Source: Gelidibacter sp035515035
GTDB taxonomy: Bacteria > Bacteroidota > Bacteroidia > Flavobacteriales > Flavobacteriaceae
Length of the DNA stretch: 64,000 bases
NCBI RefSeq assembly: GCF_035515035.1
Contig: NZ_DATJCA010000177.1
Coordinates: forward strand, 1-64,000
Direction of reading: 5' to 3'
Part shown: piece by piece, positions 41,299 through 49,786 of the stretch
Numbering within the stretch: the first letter of the stretch is position 1
Layout: every line of letters starts with the position of its first letter
Made by a program: the position numbers and the translations under genes
The notes under the pieces: generated by a model
Database searches by the model: none
What the model saw: only the letters and a program-made list of their open reading frames with translations
What the model was told of the DNA's origin: nothing

Positions 41299-43605
41299 CT
41301 AGTCTTGAACTTTATTCTTAAACGCATCAAATTGACTTTGCACTTCCTTTTTAGGCCAAGAATTGTTTGAAGTATCAATATCTGCTGTTTCATTATTTGG
41401 ATCCACCACAATAGAGCTGATCTCCTTTTGGGTAGGAATTGCCTTGTAGACGAGGCGGTCATTTAGTCTCCAAATTTCTGCAGGATAAGTTACCGTTTCA
41501 GAAGTCCCATCCACATAATTATATTGCACAATAATAGGCATGACCAATCCTCCCGGCTTTTCAAAAGTGATAGTGTAGAAATATTTTGGCGTGATGATAT
41601 TTTTACGTTCAGCTTCAGTGAAATTGTCCAACAGATATTCTTTCAATGTTGGAATATCCTCTGCCTGAATGCCCTTTTTTATTGTTTCTGTAAGTTCATC
41701 AGTACCATCTTCTACCATAAACACCATTGGTGAAAGATTATTAATATCCAAACCTCTTTGTGCAGCAACATCCTTCATATATTGATTTGGCTCTGCAGAT
41801 ACGTAAAATTTTGTAACCTCTTTAATTCCGATATCCACCCAATCCGTAGTATAAAACCAACCTCTCCAAAACCAATCCAAATCAAAGGCCGAAGCATCTT
41901 CCATGGTTCTAAAGAAATCCTCTGGCGTAGGGTGCTTAAACATCCATCGACGAGCATATTCTTTAAACGCATAATCAAAAAGTTCACGCCCCATAACGGT
42001 TTCTCTTAAGATATTCAGTGCTGTTGCAGGTTTTCCGTAGGCATTATTTCCAAATTGGTAGGTGTTCAATCCTTTACTCATAATCGGCGCAATATAATCT
42101 TGATTCCCTTCCATATAAGGAATGATGTTTTCCGCCGGTCCACGACGCGATGGGAATTTCTTATCACCGGGCGATAAGGCTTCTGGGTAGGCTTCACCAA
42201 ATTCCTGTTCGGCAACATATTGTAAAAAAGTATTTAAGCCTTCGTCCATCCAGGTCCATTGGCGTTCATCACTATTGACGATCATCGGAAAAAAGTTATG
42301 TCCAACCTCGTGAATAATTACGCCCATCATGCCGTATTTTACCCGATCACTATACGTCCCATCTTTTTCAGGACGTCCGTAATTCCAGCAAATCATTGGA
42401 TATTCCATGCCTTGGCGATCGGCATGTACAGAAATAGCCTTATGGTATGGATAATCAAAGGTCATCTTTGAATACGATTTTAAGGTACTTGCCACAACTT
42501 TGGTCGACCATTCTTCCCAAAGTGGATTCCCTTCTTTGGGATATAATGACACCGCCATGACCTCTTTGTTACCAACTTTGACAGCCATCATGTCCCAAAT
42601 AAATTTACGAGAGGTTGCAAAGCCAAAATCACGCACATTCTCAGCGAAAAATTTCCAGGTTTTTTTGGATTTAGAAAAACTTTTTTCAGCCTTTTCCGCC
42701 TCTGCCTGTGTCACAATAAGAACAGGTTTATCAAAGGTTTTCTTTGCTTTTTCGTAACGTTGCATCATCTCTTTGGAAAACACGTCCTTCCTGTTCATCA
42801 ATTTCCCAGTGGCGTCTAAAATGTGATCTGCTGGGACGGTAATATTCACTTCAAAATTTCCAAACGGCAAAGCAAATTCATCACGTCCCCAAAATTGGGA
42901 ATGCTGCCAACCTTCCACATCATTATAAACCGCCATACGCGGATGAAACTGTGCAATAACATAGGCTCTATTGCCATCTTCTGGAAAGAACTCATATCCA
43001 GAACGCGCACCGTCTTTAATGTGATTGTTGATATTGTACCACCACGCGATACCAAAAGAGAACTTCTCACCTGATTTCAAAGGTTGTGGAAGTTCTACGC
43101 GCATCATGGTTTGATTGATGGTATATGGCAACGGTTTTCCGCTGGTATCTTTTACCTCTAAAATATTAAATCCGCCATCAAAATTTTCAGTCAAATAATC
43201 GGATGCAAACTGCGACGTGGCTGTGGCTTTGGCTACACCTCTACTTTCAATTAAAGGCGATTTTGTATCTTTTGCACGCACATTTTGGTCGAGTTGCAAC
43301 CACAGGTAAGTCAACACATCTGGGGAATTGTTGGTATAAGTAATAACCTCATCTCCAGAAATTTTCGCGTTCTCATCATCCAACTCGATAGTGATCTTAT
43401 AATCTGCCTGCTGCTGATAATAGGCAACGCCAGGTGCACCAGAAGCCGATCGGTACATATTAGGCGTAGAAAACTCATTGTATAACTGCCTGAATTTATT
43501 GGTATTGACATGACCAGGTTTACGATCTTGTTTGGTGTCATTTTGAGCGAAAGCACCACTTGAGATGGTCAAGAGCGCAAAACCTAATAGTTTGAGTATT
43601 TTCAT
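41299..43605 (-). CDS. Secreted M1 family aminopeptidase
   Basis: The 768-residue protein has a signal peptide (to about residue 20, GAFAQ) and the M1 zinc motif HEVGH with the third ligand Glu in WMDEGLN. The typical GxMEN exopeptidase motif is replaced here by a GMEYPMICW-like segment, as in Bacteroidota M1 relatives. A C-terminal beta domain follows. It is a probable periplasmic or outer-membrane peptidase for protein scavenging. Upstream on the same strand is a DUF6702-type gene. Confidence 0.9.
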   Translation of the reverse strand: MKILKLLGFALLTISSGAFAQNDTKQDRKPGHVNTNKFRQLYNEFSTPNMYRSASGAPGVAYYQQQADYKITIELDDENAKISGDEVITYTNNSPDVLTYLWLQLDQNVRAKDTKSPLIESRGVAKATATSQFASDYLTENFDGGFNILEVKDTSGKPLPYTINQTMMRVELPQPLKSGEKFSFGIAWWYNINNHIKDGARSGYEFFPEDGNRAYVIAQFHPRMAVYNDVEGWQHSQFWGRDEFALPFGNFEVNITVPADHILDATGKLMNRKDVFSKEMMQRYEKAKKTFDKPVLIVTQAEAEKAEKSFSKSKKTWKFFAENVRDFGFATSRKFIWDMMAVKVGNKEVMAVSLYPKEGNPLWEEWSTKVVASTLKSYSKMTFDYPYHKAISVHADRQGMEYPMICWNYGRPEKDGTYSDRVKYGMMGVIIHEVGHNFFPMIVNSDERQWTWMDEGLNTFLQYVAEQEFGEAYPEALSPGDKKFPSRRGPAENIIPYMEGNQDYIAPIMSKGLNTYQFGNNAYGKPATALNILRETVMGRELFDYAFKEYARRWMFKHPTPEDFFRTMEDASAFDLDWFWRGWFYTTDWVDIGIKEVTKFYVSAEPNQYMKDVAAQRGLDINNLSPMVFMVEDGTDELTETIKKGIQAEDIPTLKEYLLDNFTEAERKNIITPKYFYTITFEKPGGLVMPIIVQYNYVDGTSETVTYPAEIWRLNDRLVYKAIPTQKEISSIVVDPNNETADIDTSNNSWPKKEVQSQFDAFKNKVQD

Positions 43606-43665
43606 GGAAAAAAGGTATTTATCTAGATATTCTATTTATAAATAAGGCATTATGAGTAGGAAAAA

Positions 43666-44166
43666 TTAAAACTTCAATAGTGCTTTATCCGACTGATTGA
43701 TCAAAATAAAACTTTTGTTTTGATCATTTATTTTGAGTTTTACTATATTCTGTTGGTCGTCAAAACTCTCAAACAACACTTTATTTGAGATTTCAAAACT
43801 CTTGATGTCCTTGACATCGGCGATTTCTAAATAACAGAAAACAATATCATTGTCATATTCTTTTCCGATGAATTTATAGTCAACGAACTTTCCATTGATT
43901 TGGATGGAAATTTTATCTTTTAAATAACGCTGCAAATAGTCTTCTACTTCCTTCGCTTCATTTTCCGAAGCTAAAGTCAGGTGTTTACTATAGCGGTGGC
44001 GGAGTGCATTCTCCAAATCGTCAATAAAGATTCTGGTAATTATCTGGACGGACGTTTTCTCTTTCACGTACGCAACTTCAGTAACGCTCACATAAAATTT
44101 ATGCACATTTACCGAAAGTAATAGTGGAAAAACAAGCGCTAGAACAAAAATTTTTAGGGTTTTCAT
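43666..44166 (-). CDS. DUF6702-like exported protein
   Basis: The 166-residue protein starts at ATG 44166 and has a signal-like N-terminus (KTLKIFVLALVFPLLLS). HKFYVSVTEVAYV opens the mature part, followed by TRIFIDDLENALR and a beta-rich end. This HxFYVSxTxI start and partner position upstream of an M1 peptidase gene match a Bacteroidota family I recall as DUF6702. Function unknown; an envelope location is inferred. Confidence 0.75.
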   Translation of the reverse strand: MKTLKIFVLALVFPLLLSVNVHKFYVSVTEVAYVKEKTSVQIITRIFIDDLENALRHRYSKHLTLASENEAKEVEDYLQRYLKDKISIQINGKFVDYKFIGKEYDNDIVFCYLEIADVKDIKSFEISNKVLFESFDDQQNIVKLKINDQNKSFILINQSDKALLKF

Positions 44167-44181
44167 AGTGAATTTGAAATA

Positions 44182-44208
44182 CAAAAATACTGTTTTGTAG
44201 TTTGCAAA
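44182..44208 (-). promoter_or_regulatory. Promoter of the DUF6702-like gene and M1 peptidase
   Basis: On the minus strand, TTTG (44205-44208) and TATTTTTG (44182-44189) are separated by 15 bases and lie about 16 bases before the ATG at 44166. Both elements match the Bacteroidota consensus. Confidence 0.5.
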
Positions 44209-44228
44209 AATCAAACAAAAAGATATTT

Positions 44229-44998
44229 CTACTCTTTTTGTGTTTCAAGAATGATGATAAAAACGTTCAATTTAGCCACCAAGAATTCGAAAACTGCCAT
44301 ATCGTTTTTTATCTTACATAGATTTTCAAACCCGGGATCATCTTGGCAATGGAAGAAAAATTCTGATTTTTGGCCGTCTTCCAAGTCATAATTACTAAAT
44401 AAATCATCGGAAAAATCAGATTTCATTTTGTCGAGACACGTATTTAATTTCTCAAATTTCACATGTGCTTTTAGTTGTTTTGTCCGTCCTGTAATGGCAT
44501 TAATAATGGGGAAAATGGGGATGAGACCTACCCCTGAGGTTGCTTCATACAAGCGTCTTTCTGTTTGAGTTTTAATTTCCCGGTATATCCTGGAATGCCC
44601 AAGTCATAGAAATTGATATCTCGTTTTAAATCTGCATTCTTGATATCGGACAGCAAATCGCCCGTAAGCACTTTTCCTACTACAACCTCATCCAAAGCAT
44701 TGACCAACTCTTCTAAATATACGGTGAATTCTTTAGCGGCGATGATAAATTTGGTAATGACAACCTCCTTTGGTTGATAGGAAATGCCAGAAAAAAGTAG
44801 GGTATCGTTCAGTTTTGCCTGGACAAAAAATTCGCCATTACTATTGGAAATCGTGAATCGGCTAGCCGTTTTATTGATAATGTGAATGCCTTCTACGTCA
44901 TGGGGTGCACTAATTTTCCCGTTAATATCCACCGATTGCGAATGCGCATTTTTCACAAATAATAATCCTAAAATGCTAAAAATTAGATAACTTCTCAC
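44229..44998 (-). pseudogene. Frameshifted CarboxypepD_reg-like paralog
   Basis: The 5' part (from GTG at 44998) reads MRSYLIFSILGL...DLGIPGYTGKLK and then runs into a stop at 44528. The 3' part in another frame continues with RRLYEATSGVGL, SGRTKQLKAHV and a Cys-containing tail to 44229. Together they cover the whole length of the intact upstream paralog (DLGIPGYAGK, SERRLHTAG, SGRTKLLKHRI). The break maps to an A/T-rich run at about 44570-44585, consistent with a one-base loss. Its start overlaps the upstream stop (GTGA). It is either a true pseudogene or a sequencing error in a homopolymer. Confidence 0.85.
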
Positions 44999-45798
44999 TC
45001 TTCGACGGTTGATTGCAGAATGGATTTGAAGCTCACCAGTTTTTCTTTCAGAAACTCGAGCATTTTAAAATCGTCGTTAATGATACATAGTTTATCAAAT
45101 TGTTCACCATCGGCACAAAAATAGAAAAACTCATTTCTATAAGATTCTTCTAGCGCATGCGCCGTAAATAAAATTTGAGAAAGATTTGACTTGGTCCTAT
45201 CAATGCATTTGTCTTTATTTTCAAGATGGATCCTATGCTTTAACAATTTAGTTCTTCCAGAAATAGCATTCAAGATAGGATCAACTTCAAGAGAACCCCC
45301 TAATAAACTTAGCAAATGTATGGGTTTGAAGTCTCCTGCGGTATGCAATCGTCTCTCACTTTGGGTTTTAGGCTTCCCGGCATATCCAGGAATTCCCAAA
45401 TCGAAAAAATTAATAGTGCGCTCAATTCCAGAATTGGCGAGATCTGAACTCAAATCGCCCGTCAATATTCTTCCTACGACCACTTCATCCAAAATATTTA
45501 GTTTTTCAGTGAGATAAACAGTCAAAACTTTTGAATTGATCATATCTTGACCTACCACAACTTTTTTCAATAGGTACGACACGCCCGAAAATGCCAAGGT
45601 ATCATTCAGTTTAACTGGGATGGAAAATTCGCCTTGACCGTTGGAAATTGTAAAACTGCTGGACGTATTATTGAGAATATGAATGCCTTCCACATCGTCA
45701 TCAGCAATAATTTTGCCCTTGATGGTAACGGTTTGGCCAATCATAAAGTGAAGTCCAAAGACCATGAAAAAAGAAAGTGCATAACTATTTTTTTCCAC
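44995..45798 (-). CDS. CarboxypepD_reg-like protein, paralog 2
   Basis: The 267-residue protein has a signal peptide (to about residue 21), a CarboxypepD_reg-like domain (VTIKGKIIADDDVEGIHI, NGQGEFSIPVKLNDTL, YLTEKLNILDEVVVG) and an uncharacterised C-terminal half with ISGRTKLLKHRI and three cysteines. It starts at GTG 45798 inside the end of the previous gene (14-base overlap) and ends overlapping the next start by four bases, so the three paralogs are translationally coupled. Probably periplasmic or surface-exposed; function unknown. Confidence 0.82.
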   Translation of the reverse strand: MEKNSYALSFFMVFGLHFMIGQTVTIKGKIIADDDVEGIHILNNTSSSFTISNGQGEFSIPVKLNDTLAFSGVSYLLKKVVVGQDMINSKVLTVYLTEKLNILDEVVVGRILTGDLSSDLANSGIERTINFFDLGIPGYAGKPKTQSERRLHTAGDFKPIHLLSLLGGSLEVDPILNAISGRTKLLKHRIHLENKDKCIDRTKSNLSQILFTAHALEESYRNEFFYFCADGEQFDKLCIINDDFKMLEFLKEKLVSFKSILQSTVEE

Positions 45799-46597
45799 CT
45801 TCTTTGGCTAAGAATTCTTTACTTTTAATGCTGATAAATTCTAAAAACTCGAATTCCTTCCCTGCATTTAAGAGTGAGAAATCCACTCCTTGGTCTTCTA
45901 CATAATCTACAAAATCATTCACTTTATTTTCCGGAATATTAAAATTCTCCACTAAAAACTTAGTACTGTAGAGGTCCGTAAAGGCTTTATTAGAATCTTC
46001 AGGACCCATGACTTCAATATCTTTATTCTTTTTAGAATTGAAAATAGGTCTTAAGAACAAATCCACAATCCCGACGACATTTAATCCATACGGAATATTA
46101 TTTCCAGTCCCCGGCATGGCAACGTTGACTACTTTTGATCTGTAATCTTCTGGAAATTCGTATTCATTCATATTGGCTACACCAAAATAAATAGCGTCTA
46201 AATCTGGATTAAAGGTTTTTACACTCTCAATATCTACAAGTAAATTTCCTGAAAGATCATAAGGCAAAATGACAACCTCATCTAATTTATTGATTTGTTC
46301 GACCAAGAACACGGTCATTTTTTTAGTCTTAATGATATTTTCATCAATGGTTACAGTAAAGTCCTGAAACTGTAGTGCTCTAAACTCAATAATATCATTC
46401 AATGCCACACTCAACGTAAACAGACCATTTTCGTCCGTCAGCACGCCTTTTTTAGCGGAGGTATTATAAACCGTGATCCCCTCCAAATCATCACTGTTCA
46501 CCACAATTTTTCCTGAAATTTCCACGCGCTTGATATTTTGCGCAGTCAAAAAGAAGAAAGGTGAGAGGAGAAATAGATAAAGAAAAGCTGTTTTCAT
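45785..46597 (-). CDS. CarboxypepD_reg-like protein, paralog 1
   Basis: The 270-residue protein is the first of three tandem paralogs. A signal peptide (to about residue 20, FLTAQ) precedes the beta-sandwich (VEISGKIVVNSDDLEGITVYN, TDENGLFTLSVALND, FLVEQINKLDEVV). The C-terminal half shares the overall plan with its neighbours (a conserved GIVDLFLRPIFNSKK corresponds to the PILNAISGRTK region) but has diverged. Divergent from pepE; a promoter is expected in the 200-base gap. Confidence 0.82.
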   Translation of the reverse strand: MKTAFLYLFLLSPFFFLTAQNIKRVEISGKIVVNSDDLEGITVYNTSAKKGVLTDENGLFTLSVALNDIIEFRALQFQDFTVTIDENIIKTKKMTVFLVEQINKLDEVVILPYDLSGNLLVDIESVKTFNPDLDAIYFGVANMNEYEFPEDYRSKVVNVAMPGTGNNIPYGLNVVGIVDLFLRPIFNSKKNKDIEVMGPEDSNKAFTDLYSTKFLVENFNIPENKVNDFVDYVEDQGVDFSLLNAGKEFEFLEFISIKSKEFLAKEGGKK

Positions 46598-46797
46598 AAG
46601 ATTGGATTTTTAGTTAGATTGATAAAGAAAGTACGAACTCTCTTAATTAAACTCTAAAGCTTGTTTAAACTTTTGTTAAATTGCCAGATTACTTAAATTT
46701 ACAACAAAATAATCGAGATTAGCCCTATTATGGGCAAATTTCAGGAGGTTTCCTACAGACAACAGCTGTAAATAGCCACGATAAAAACACCAACCTA

Positions 46798-47505
46798 ATG
46801 AAACAAATGATCATTGCCAGCACCTCCACCTTACATGGAAGTGGTTATCTCAACTATCTTTTAGAAGAATTGACTTTTCTTTTTAAAGATACTGATACGA
46901 TTTTATTTATTCCTTACGCACGTCCAAGTGGCATCAGTCATGAAGAATACACTCAAAAAGCCCAAGAAGCGTTTTCAAAAATCGGAAAAAAAGTCAAAGG
47001 TATTCATGAGTTTGACCATCCTAAAGAAGCTTTAAAAAATGCCAAAGGAATTTTTGTTGGCGGAGGCAATACGTTTGTGTTGGTCAATCAGCTTTATAGA
47101 AATGATTTGATCAGTACCATGCAAAACGTGATCCACGGCGGAACGCCTTATCTAGGCACAAGTGCAGGCAGTAATATTTGCGGACTTACCATCAACACCA
47201 CCAATGATATGCCTATTGTATACCCGCCAAGCTTCAAGACTTTGGGGATAGTTCCGTTTAATATCAATCCGCATTATTTAGATCCAGATAAAAAAAGCAA
47301 ACACATGGGCGAAACTCGGGAAACCCGGATCCAAGAATTCCATGCTTTTAATTCGCAACCAGTGATAGGTCTCAGGGAAGGCAGCTGGCTGGAGGTCAAT
47401 GGGGATCGTGTTATTTTGGAAGGGGAATTGGATGCTCGGATTTTTGAATACAACAAAGCGCCATATGAAGTGGAAACTGGCACGGATTTGAGTGGGTTGA
47501 AGTAG
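46798..47505 (+). CDS. pepE: Dipeptidase E (alpha-aspartyl dipeptidase)
   Basis: The 235-residue S51 peptidase hydrolyses dipeptides with N-terminal aspartate. The nucleophile Ser122 sits in LGTSAGSN, preceded by the VGGGNTF oxyanion region, and the catalytic His is in NINPHYLDP. Cytoplasmic, no signal. The upstream gap contains short inverted pieces (GCCCTATTATGGGC, ACAGCTGT). Downstream lies a repeat-rich gap starting six bases after the stop. Confidence 0.93.
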   Translation: MKQMIIASTSTLHGSGYLNYLLEELTFLFKDTDTILFIPYARPSGISHEEYTQKAQEAFSKIGKKVKGIHEFDHPKEALKNAKGIFVGGGNTFVLVNQLYRNDLISTMQNVIHGGTPYLGTSAGSNICGLTINTTNDMPIVYPPSFKTLGIVPFNINPHYLDPDKKSKHMGETRETRIQEFHAFNSQPVIGLREGSWLEVNGDRVILEGELDARIFEYNKAPYEVETGTDLSGLK

Positions 47506-47808
47506 TTCAGTTGACAGTCTTCAGTCTTCAGTAGCAGTTGTCAGGGGTAGCGCAAATCAGTGATTCCGAAAGCATTTGGAAGATGTCGAAAGGAGCTATT
47601 ACACAAAGGAGACACAAAGCTTCACAAAGAACTATTATAATTGGGATTATGAAAAATGAAGACGTCAAATTGGATTTTTGCCAATTCATGACAAACTTCA
47701 GCTCAAAAAAGCATCATCAGGAACCGTACAGATAATTAGTGAAATAATTGGACAGCAATATTTAGTGACAATCAGTGAAATTCGTGTCTAAAAAAAATCC
47801 GCATCTCC
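47506..47808. repeat. Gene-free region with three repeat relics
   Basis: These 303 bases contain no supported gene. They hold tandem AGTCTTC units at 47516-47532 (shared with 62246-62275), CTATTACACAAAG at 47596-47608 within a CACAAAG-rich run (inverse copy at 55510-55522), and GTGAAATTCGTGTC followed by an A-run at 47775-47797, which matches one end of the inverted-repeat cassette at 53998-54619. They look like relics of dispersed flavobacterial repeats. Confidence 0.6.
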
Positions 47809-48237
47809 TTACTGAAGTTTCTTCAAAAAATGATAGCCCAGAATTTCAAACCCTTCATTCATATAAAACTTATGTGAGAGATGATTTTGTACATAAGTAT
47901 TCAGTTCTACCGATTGGAAACCCTTTTGCAAGGCATAATCATAAATAGTTTTCATAAACTGTTTGCCCAATCCTTTCTTTCTGTAGGCGTCGTCAATAAT
48001 GACGTGATCCAGTTCTACACTTCTCCCCGAATAATGCCGTGTACAAAACCACATCCCTGCTATTCCAATGAGTTTATCACGATCATAGAGCGCGGCACAC
48101 TCATAGTTTTGGGTCACCATTTCAGCAAAACGTTGTTTGAGCACCGCTTCAGAGATTTTATGATTGTTCAATTTTAACATTAAGGGAATGATCGTATTGA
48201 TCTGGGAAGGTTCTAATATTTTAAAAGTGATGGGCAT
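47809..48237 (-). CDS. GNAT family N-acetyltransferase
   Basis: The 142-residue protein starts at ATG 48237 (MPITFKILEPSQ). The GNAT acetyl-CoA site is VELDHVIIDDAYRKKGLGKQFM, with the loop RKKGLG matching R/QxxGxG/A, and SHKFYMNEGFEILGYHF as the C-terminal motif B region. The substrate is unknown. Open frame upstream of 48237 lacks family sequence and overlaps the divergent gene, so it is excluded. Confidence 0.9.
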   Translation of the reverse strand: MPITFKILEPSQINTIIPLMLKLNNHKISEAVLKQRFAEMVTQNYECAALYDRDKLIGIAGMWFCTRHYSGRSVELDHVIIDDAYRKKGLGKQFMKTIYDYALQKGFQSVELNTYVQNHLSHKFYMNEGFEILGYHFLKKLQ

Positions 48238-48313
48238 ACTTGGAATTTTTAGTAAAAATAAATAAATTACTTTAAAAGTAAATTGGTTAAGTTTGATAGA
48301 TTTAATAAAAAAG

Positions 48314-49042
48314 ATGGATAGAAAAGATTTTATAAAAACTATAGCTCTTAGCGCCATGGCCATGGGCATAATACCACAATTGGCTTTCAAAAATGCCGAA
48401 TTGAGTTATGAGGAATTAATAGGAAAAGGAAATCCAACACTATATGGCAACGGATTCCAGATCAGAAAAGAGGCCTTTGATGCGTTCACAAAAATGAAAG
48501 CTGCTGCTTTAAAAGATAATATTTCGATTGAAGTGGTCTCGAGTTATCGGAATTTTGCACATCAAAATCGGATTTGGGAACGCAAATACAAAAACTTCAC
48601 ACAACAAGGTTTATCCCCTGAAAAAGCAATTCAGAAAATCATAGAATATTCTACTATTCCAGGAACATCGCGCCATCATTGGGGCACAGATATGGATATT
48701 ATTGATGCTAATGTTCCCCAACCAAAAAACGTATTGAGTCCGGGTCATTTTGAAGGCAATGGAAGTTATGTAAGACTTAAGAAGTGGATGGACGCAAATT
48801 CCAGAGACTTTGGTTTTTATTTGGTTTACACCGATACACCTGGGCGGAAAGGTTTTAAATATGAACCTTGGCATTATAGCTTCAAAGCACTTTCAGCGGA
48901 CTATCTGAAATCCTACAGAAAATTAAACTTGAAAGACATTCTGAAAAACGAATCGCTGATGGGGCATCAACACCTCACCGATTCTTTTTTGGATAGCTAC
49001 TACGCTGAAAACATTGTGGACATTAACCCTGAACTGTTGTAA
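48314..49042 (+). CDS. M15 family D-alanyl-D-alanine carboxypeptidase (VanY-like)
   Basis: The 242-residue protein starts at ATG 48314. The LAS-type zinc motif SRHHWGTDMDI (SxHxxGxAxD form) and the EPWHY motif give the zinc ligands and catalytic Glu; EVVSSYRNFAHQ is the substrate-side helix typical of VanY/DacB. The N-terminus (MDRKDFIKTIALSAMAMG) looks like a Tat-like signal with an Arg-Lys pair. It probably trims peptidoglycan stem peptides in the periplasm. Convergent with the ankyrin gene. Confidence 0.9.
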   Translation: MDRKDFIKTIALSAMAMGIIPQLAFKNAELSYEELIGKGNPTLYGNGFQIRKEAFDAFTKMKAAALKDNISIEVVSSYRNFAHQNRIWERKYKNFTQQGLSPEKAIQKIIEYSTIPGTSRHHWGTDMDIIDANVPQPKNVLSPGHFEGNGSYVRLKKWMDANSRDFGFYLVYTDTPGRKGFKYEPWHYSFKALSADYLKSYRKLNLKDILKNESLMGHQHLTDSFLDSYYAENIVDINPELL

Positions 49043-49058
49043 ATTATATGTAAATAAA

Positions 49059-49084
49059 AAAGCCTCTTAAAAATAAGAAGCTTT
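49059..49084. terminator. Shared hairpin terminator between convergent genes
   Basis: Stem AAAGCCTCTTA / TAAGAAGCTTT (one mismatch) with loop AAAA lies between the stops at 49042 (+) and 49111 (-). Its A-rich left flank gives a T-run on the minus strand, so it is stronger for the ankyrin gene. Confidence 0.7.
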
Positions 49085-49110
49085 CTCATACACTAACTCA
49101 GCACTCGTTT

Positions 49111-49494
49111 TTATGAAATCTTTTTCAAATACATTAAAGCATCTTTGGCGTTAGAACGCTTGGCATAATCCATTGCGTTTAAACCATTTTCTGATCGCTT
49201 TTTAAGTTTAGCGCCATTCTTTACGAGCAACTCCAAAATATCTACCCGGTTATATTTGGCAGCGTACATTGCAGGTGTCATACCATTTGACGCCTCATTA
49301 ACATCAGCACCAAGTTGGATCAACTTATTAACCATTTCAAGATCGCCTTTTACAATGGAAATACAGAATGGGCTGACTGAGACTTTTGTTTTTGCAAAAC
49401 TTGAAGGCTTTGAAGTTTGAATTGATGTGGTGGCATTAGAGGTGTGAAATGCAAAACCTAATGCGATTGCGGAAATAATGATTGTTTTTTTCAT
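49111..49494 (-). CDS. Exported ankyrin-repeat protein
   Basis: The 127-residue protein has a signal peptide (about 1-21) followed by two to three ankyrin repeats from about residue 44: VSPFCISIVKGDLEMVNKLIQLGADVNEA, NGMTPAMYAAKYNRVDILELLVKNGAKL and ENGLNAMDYAKRS. In flavobacteria such small ankyrin proteins are often found near catalase or cell-wall genes and may protect or scaffold a periplasmic partner; here there is no catalase, so the partner is unknown. Confidence 0.85.
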   Translation of the reverse strand: MKKTIIISAIALGFAFHTSNATTSIQTSKPSSFAKTKVSVSPFCISIVKGDLEMVNKLIQLGADVNEASNGMTPAMYAAKYNRVDILELLVKNGAKLKKRSENGLNAMDYAKRSNAKDALMYLKKIS

Positions 49495-49742
49495 GATGAA
49501 TGATTTTTGATCCTCCCGAACCTACTTTTTCAGTACGGTCGGATTTGTGATTACTTTTTGATTATATAAGAAAGACGATTCAAAATTGGAGGTGTTACAG
49601 TATTTCTAATTAAATAGATTCTTTTTTTACTTTTCATGTCCAGATTGGCGCTGTAAATATGAATTGCACAATGACTATCTTTCCACTGTTTGTCTAAAAA
49701 AATGCGCTGATTATATGCGGAATTTAAGTCGATATGCTATCA

Positions 49743-49767
49743 TTTGATTCTATAAACTTTATCTTTG
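49743..49767 (+). promoter_or_regulatory. Candidate gpmI promoter
   Basis: TATCTTTG at 49760-49767 is a perfect -7 box 19 bases before the ATG; TTTG at 49743-49746 could be a -33 element, although the spacing of 13 bases is short. Confidence 0.45.
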
Positions 49768-49786
49768 AAATTCAAAACAAATCACC

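Noticed and set aside
48238..48390. N-terminal extension of the GNAT frame
   Set aside because: It overlaps the start of the divergent carboxypeptidase gene and is hydrophobic, AT-driven sequence without GNAT character.
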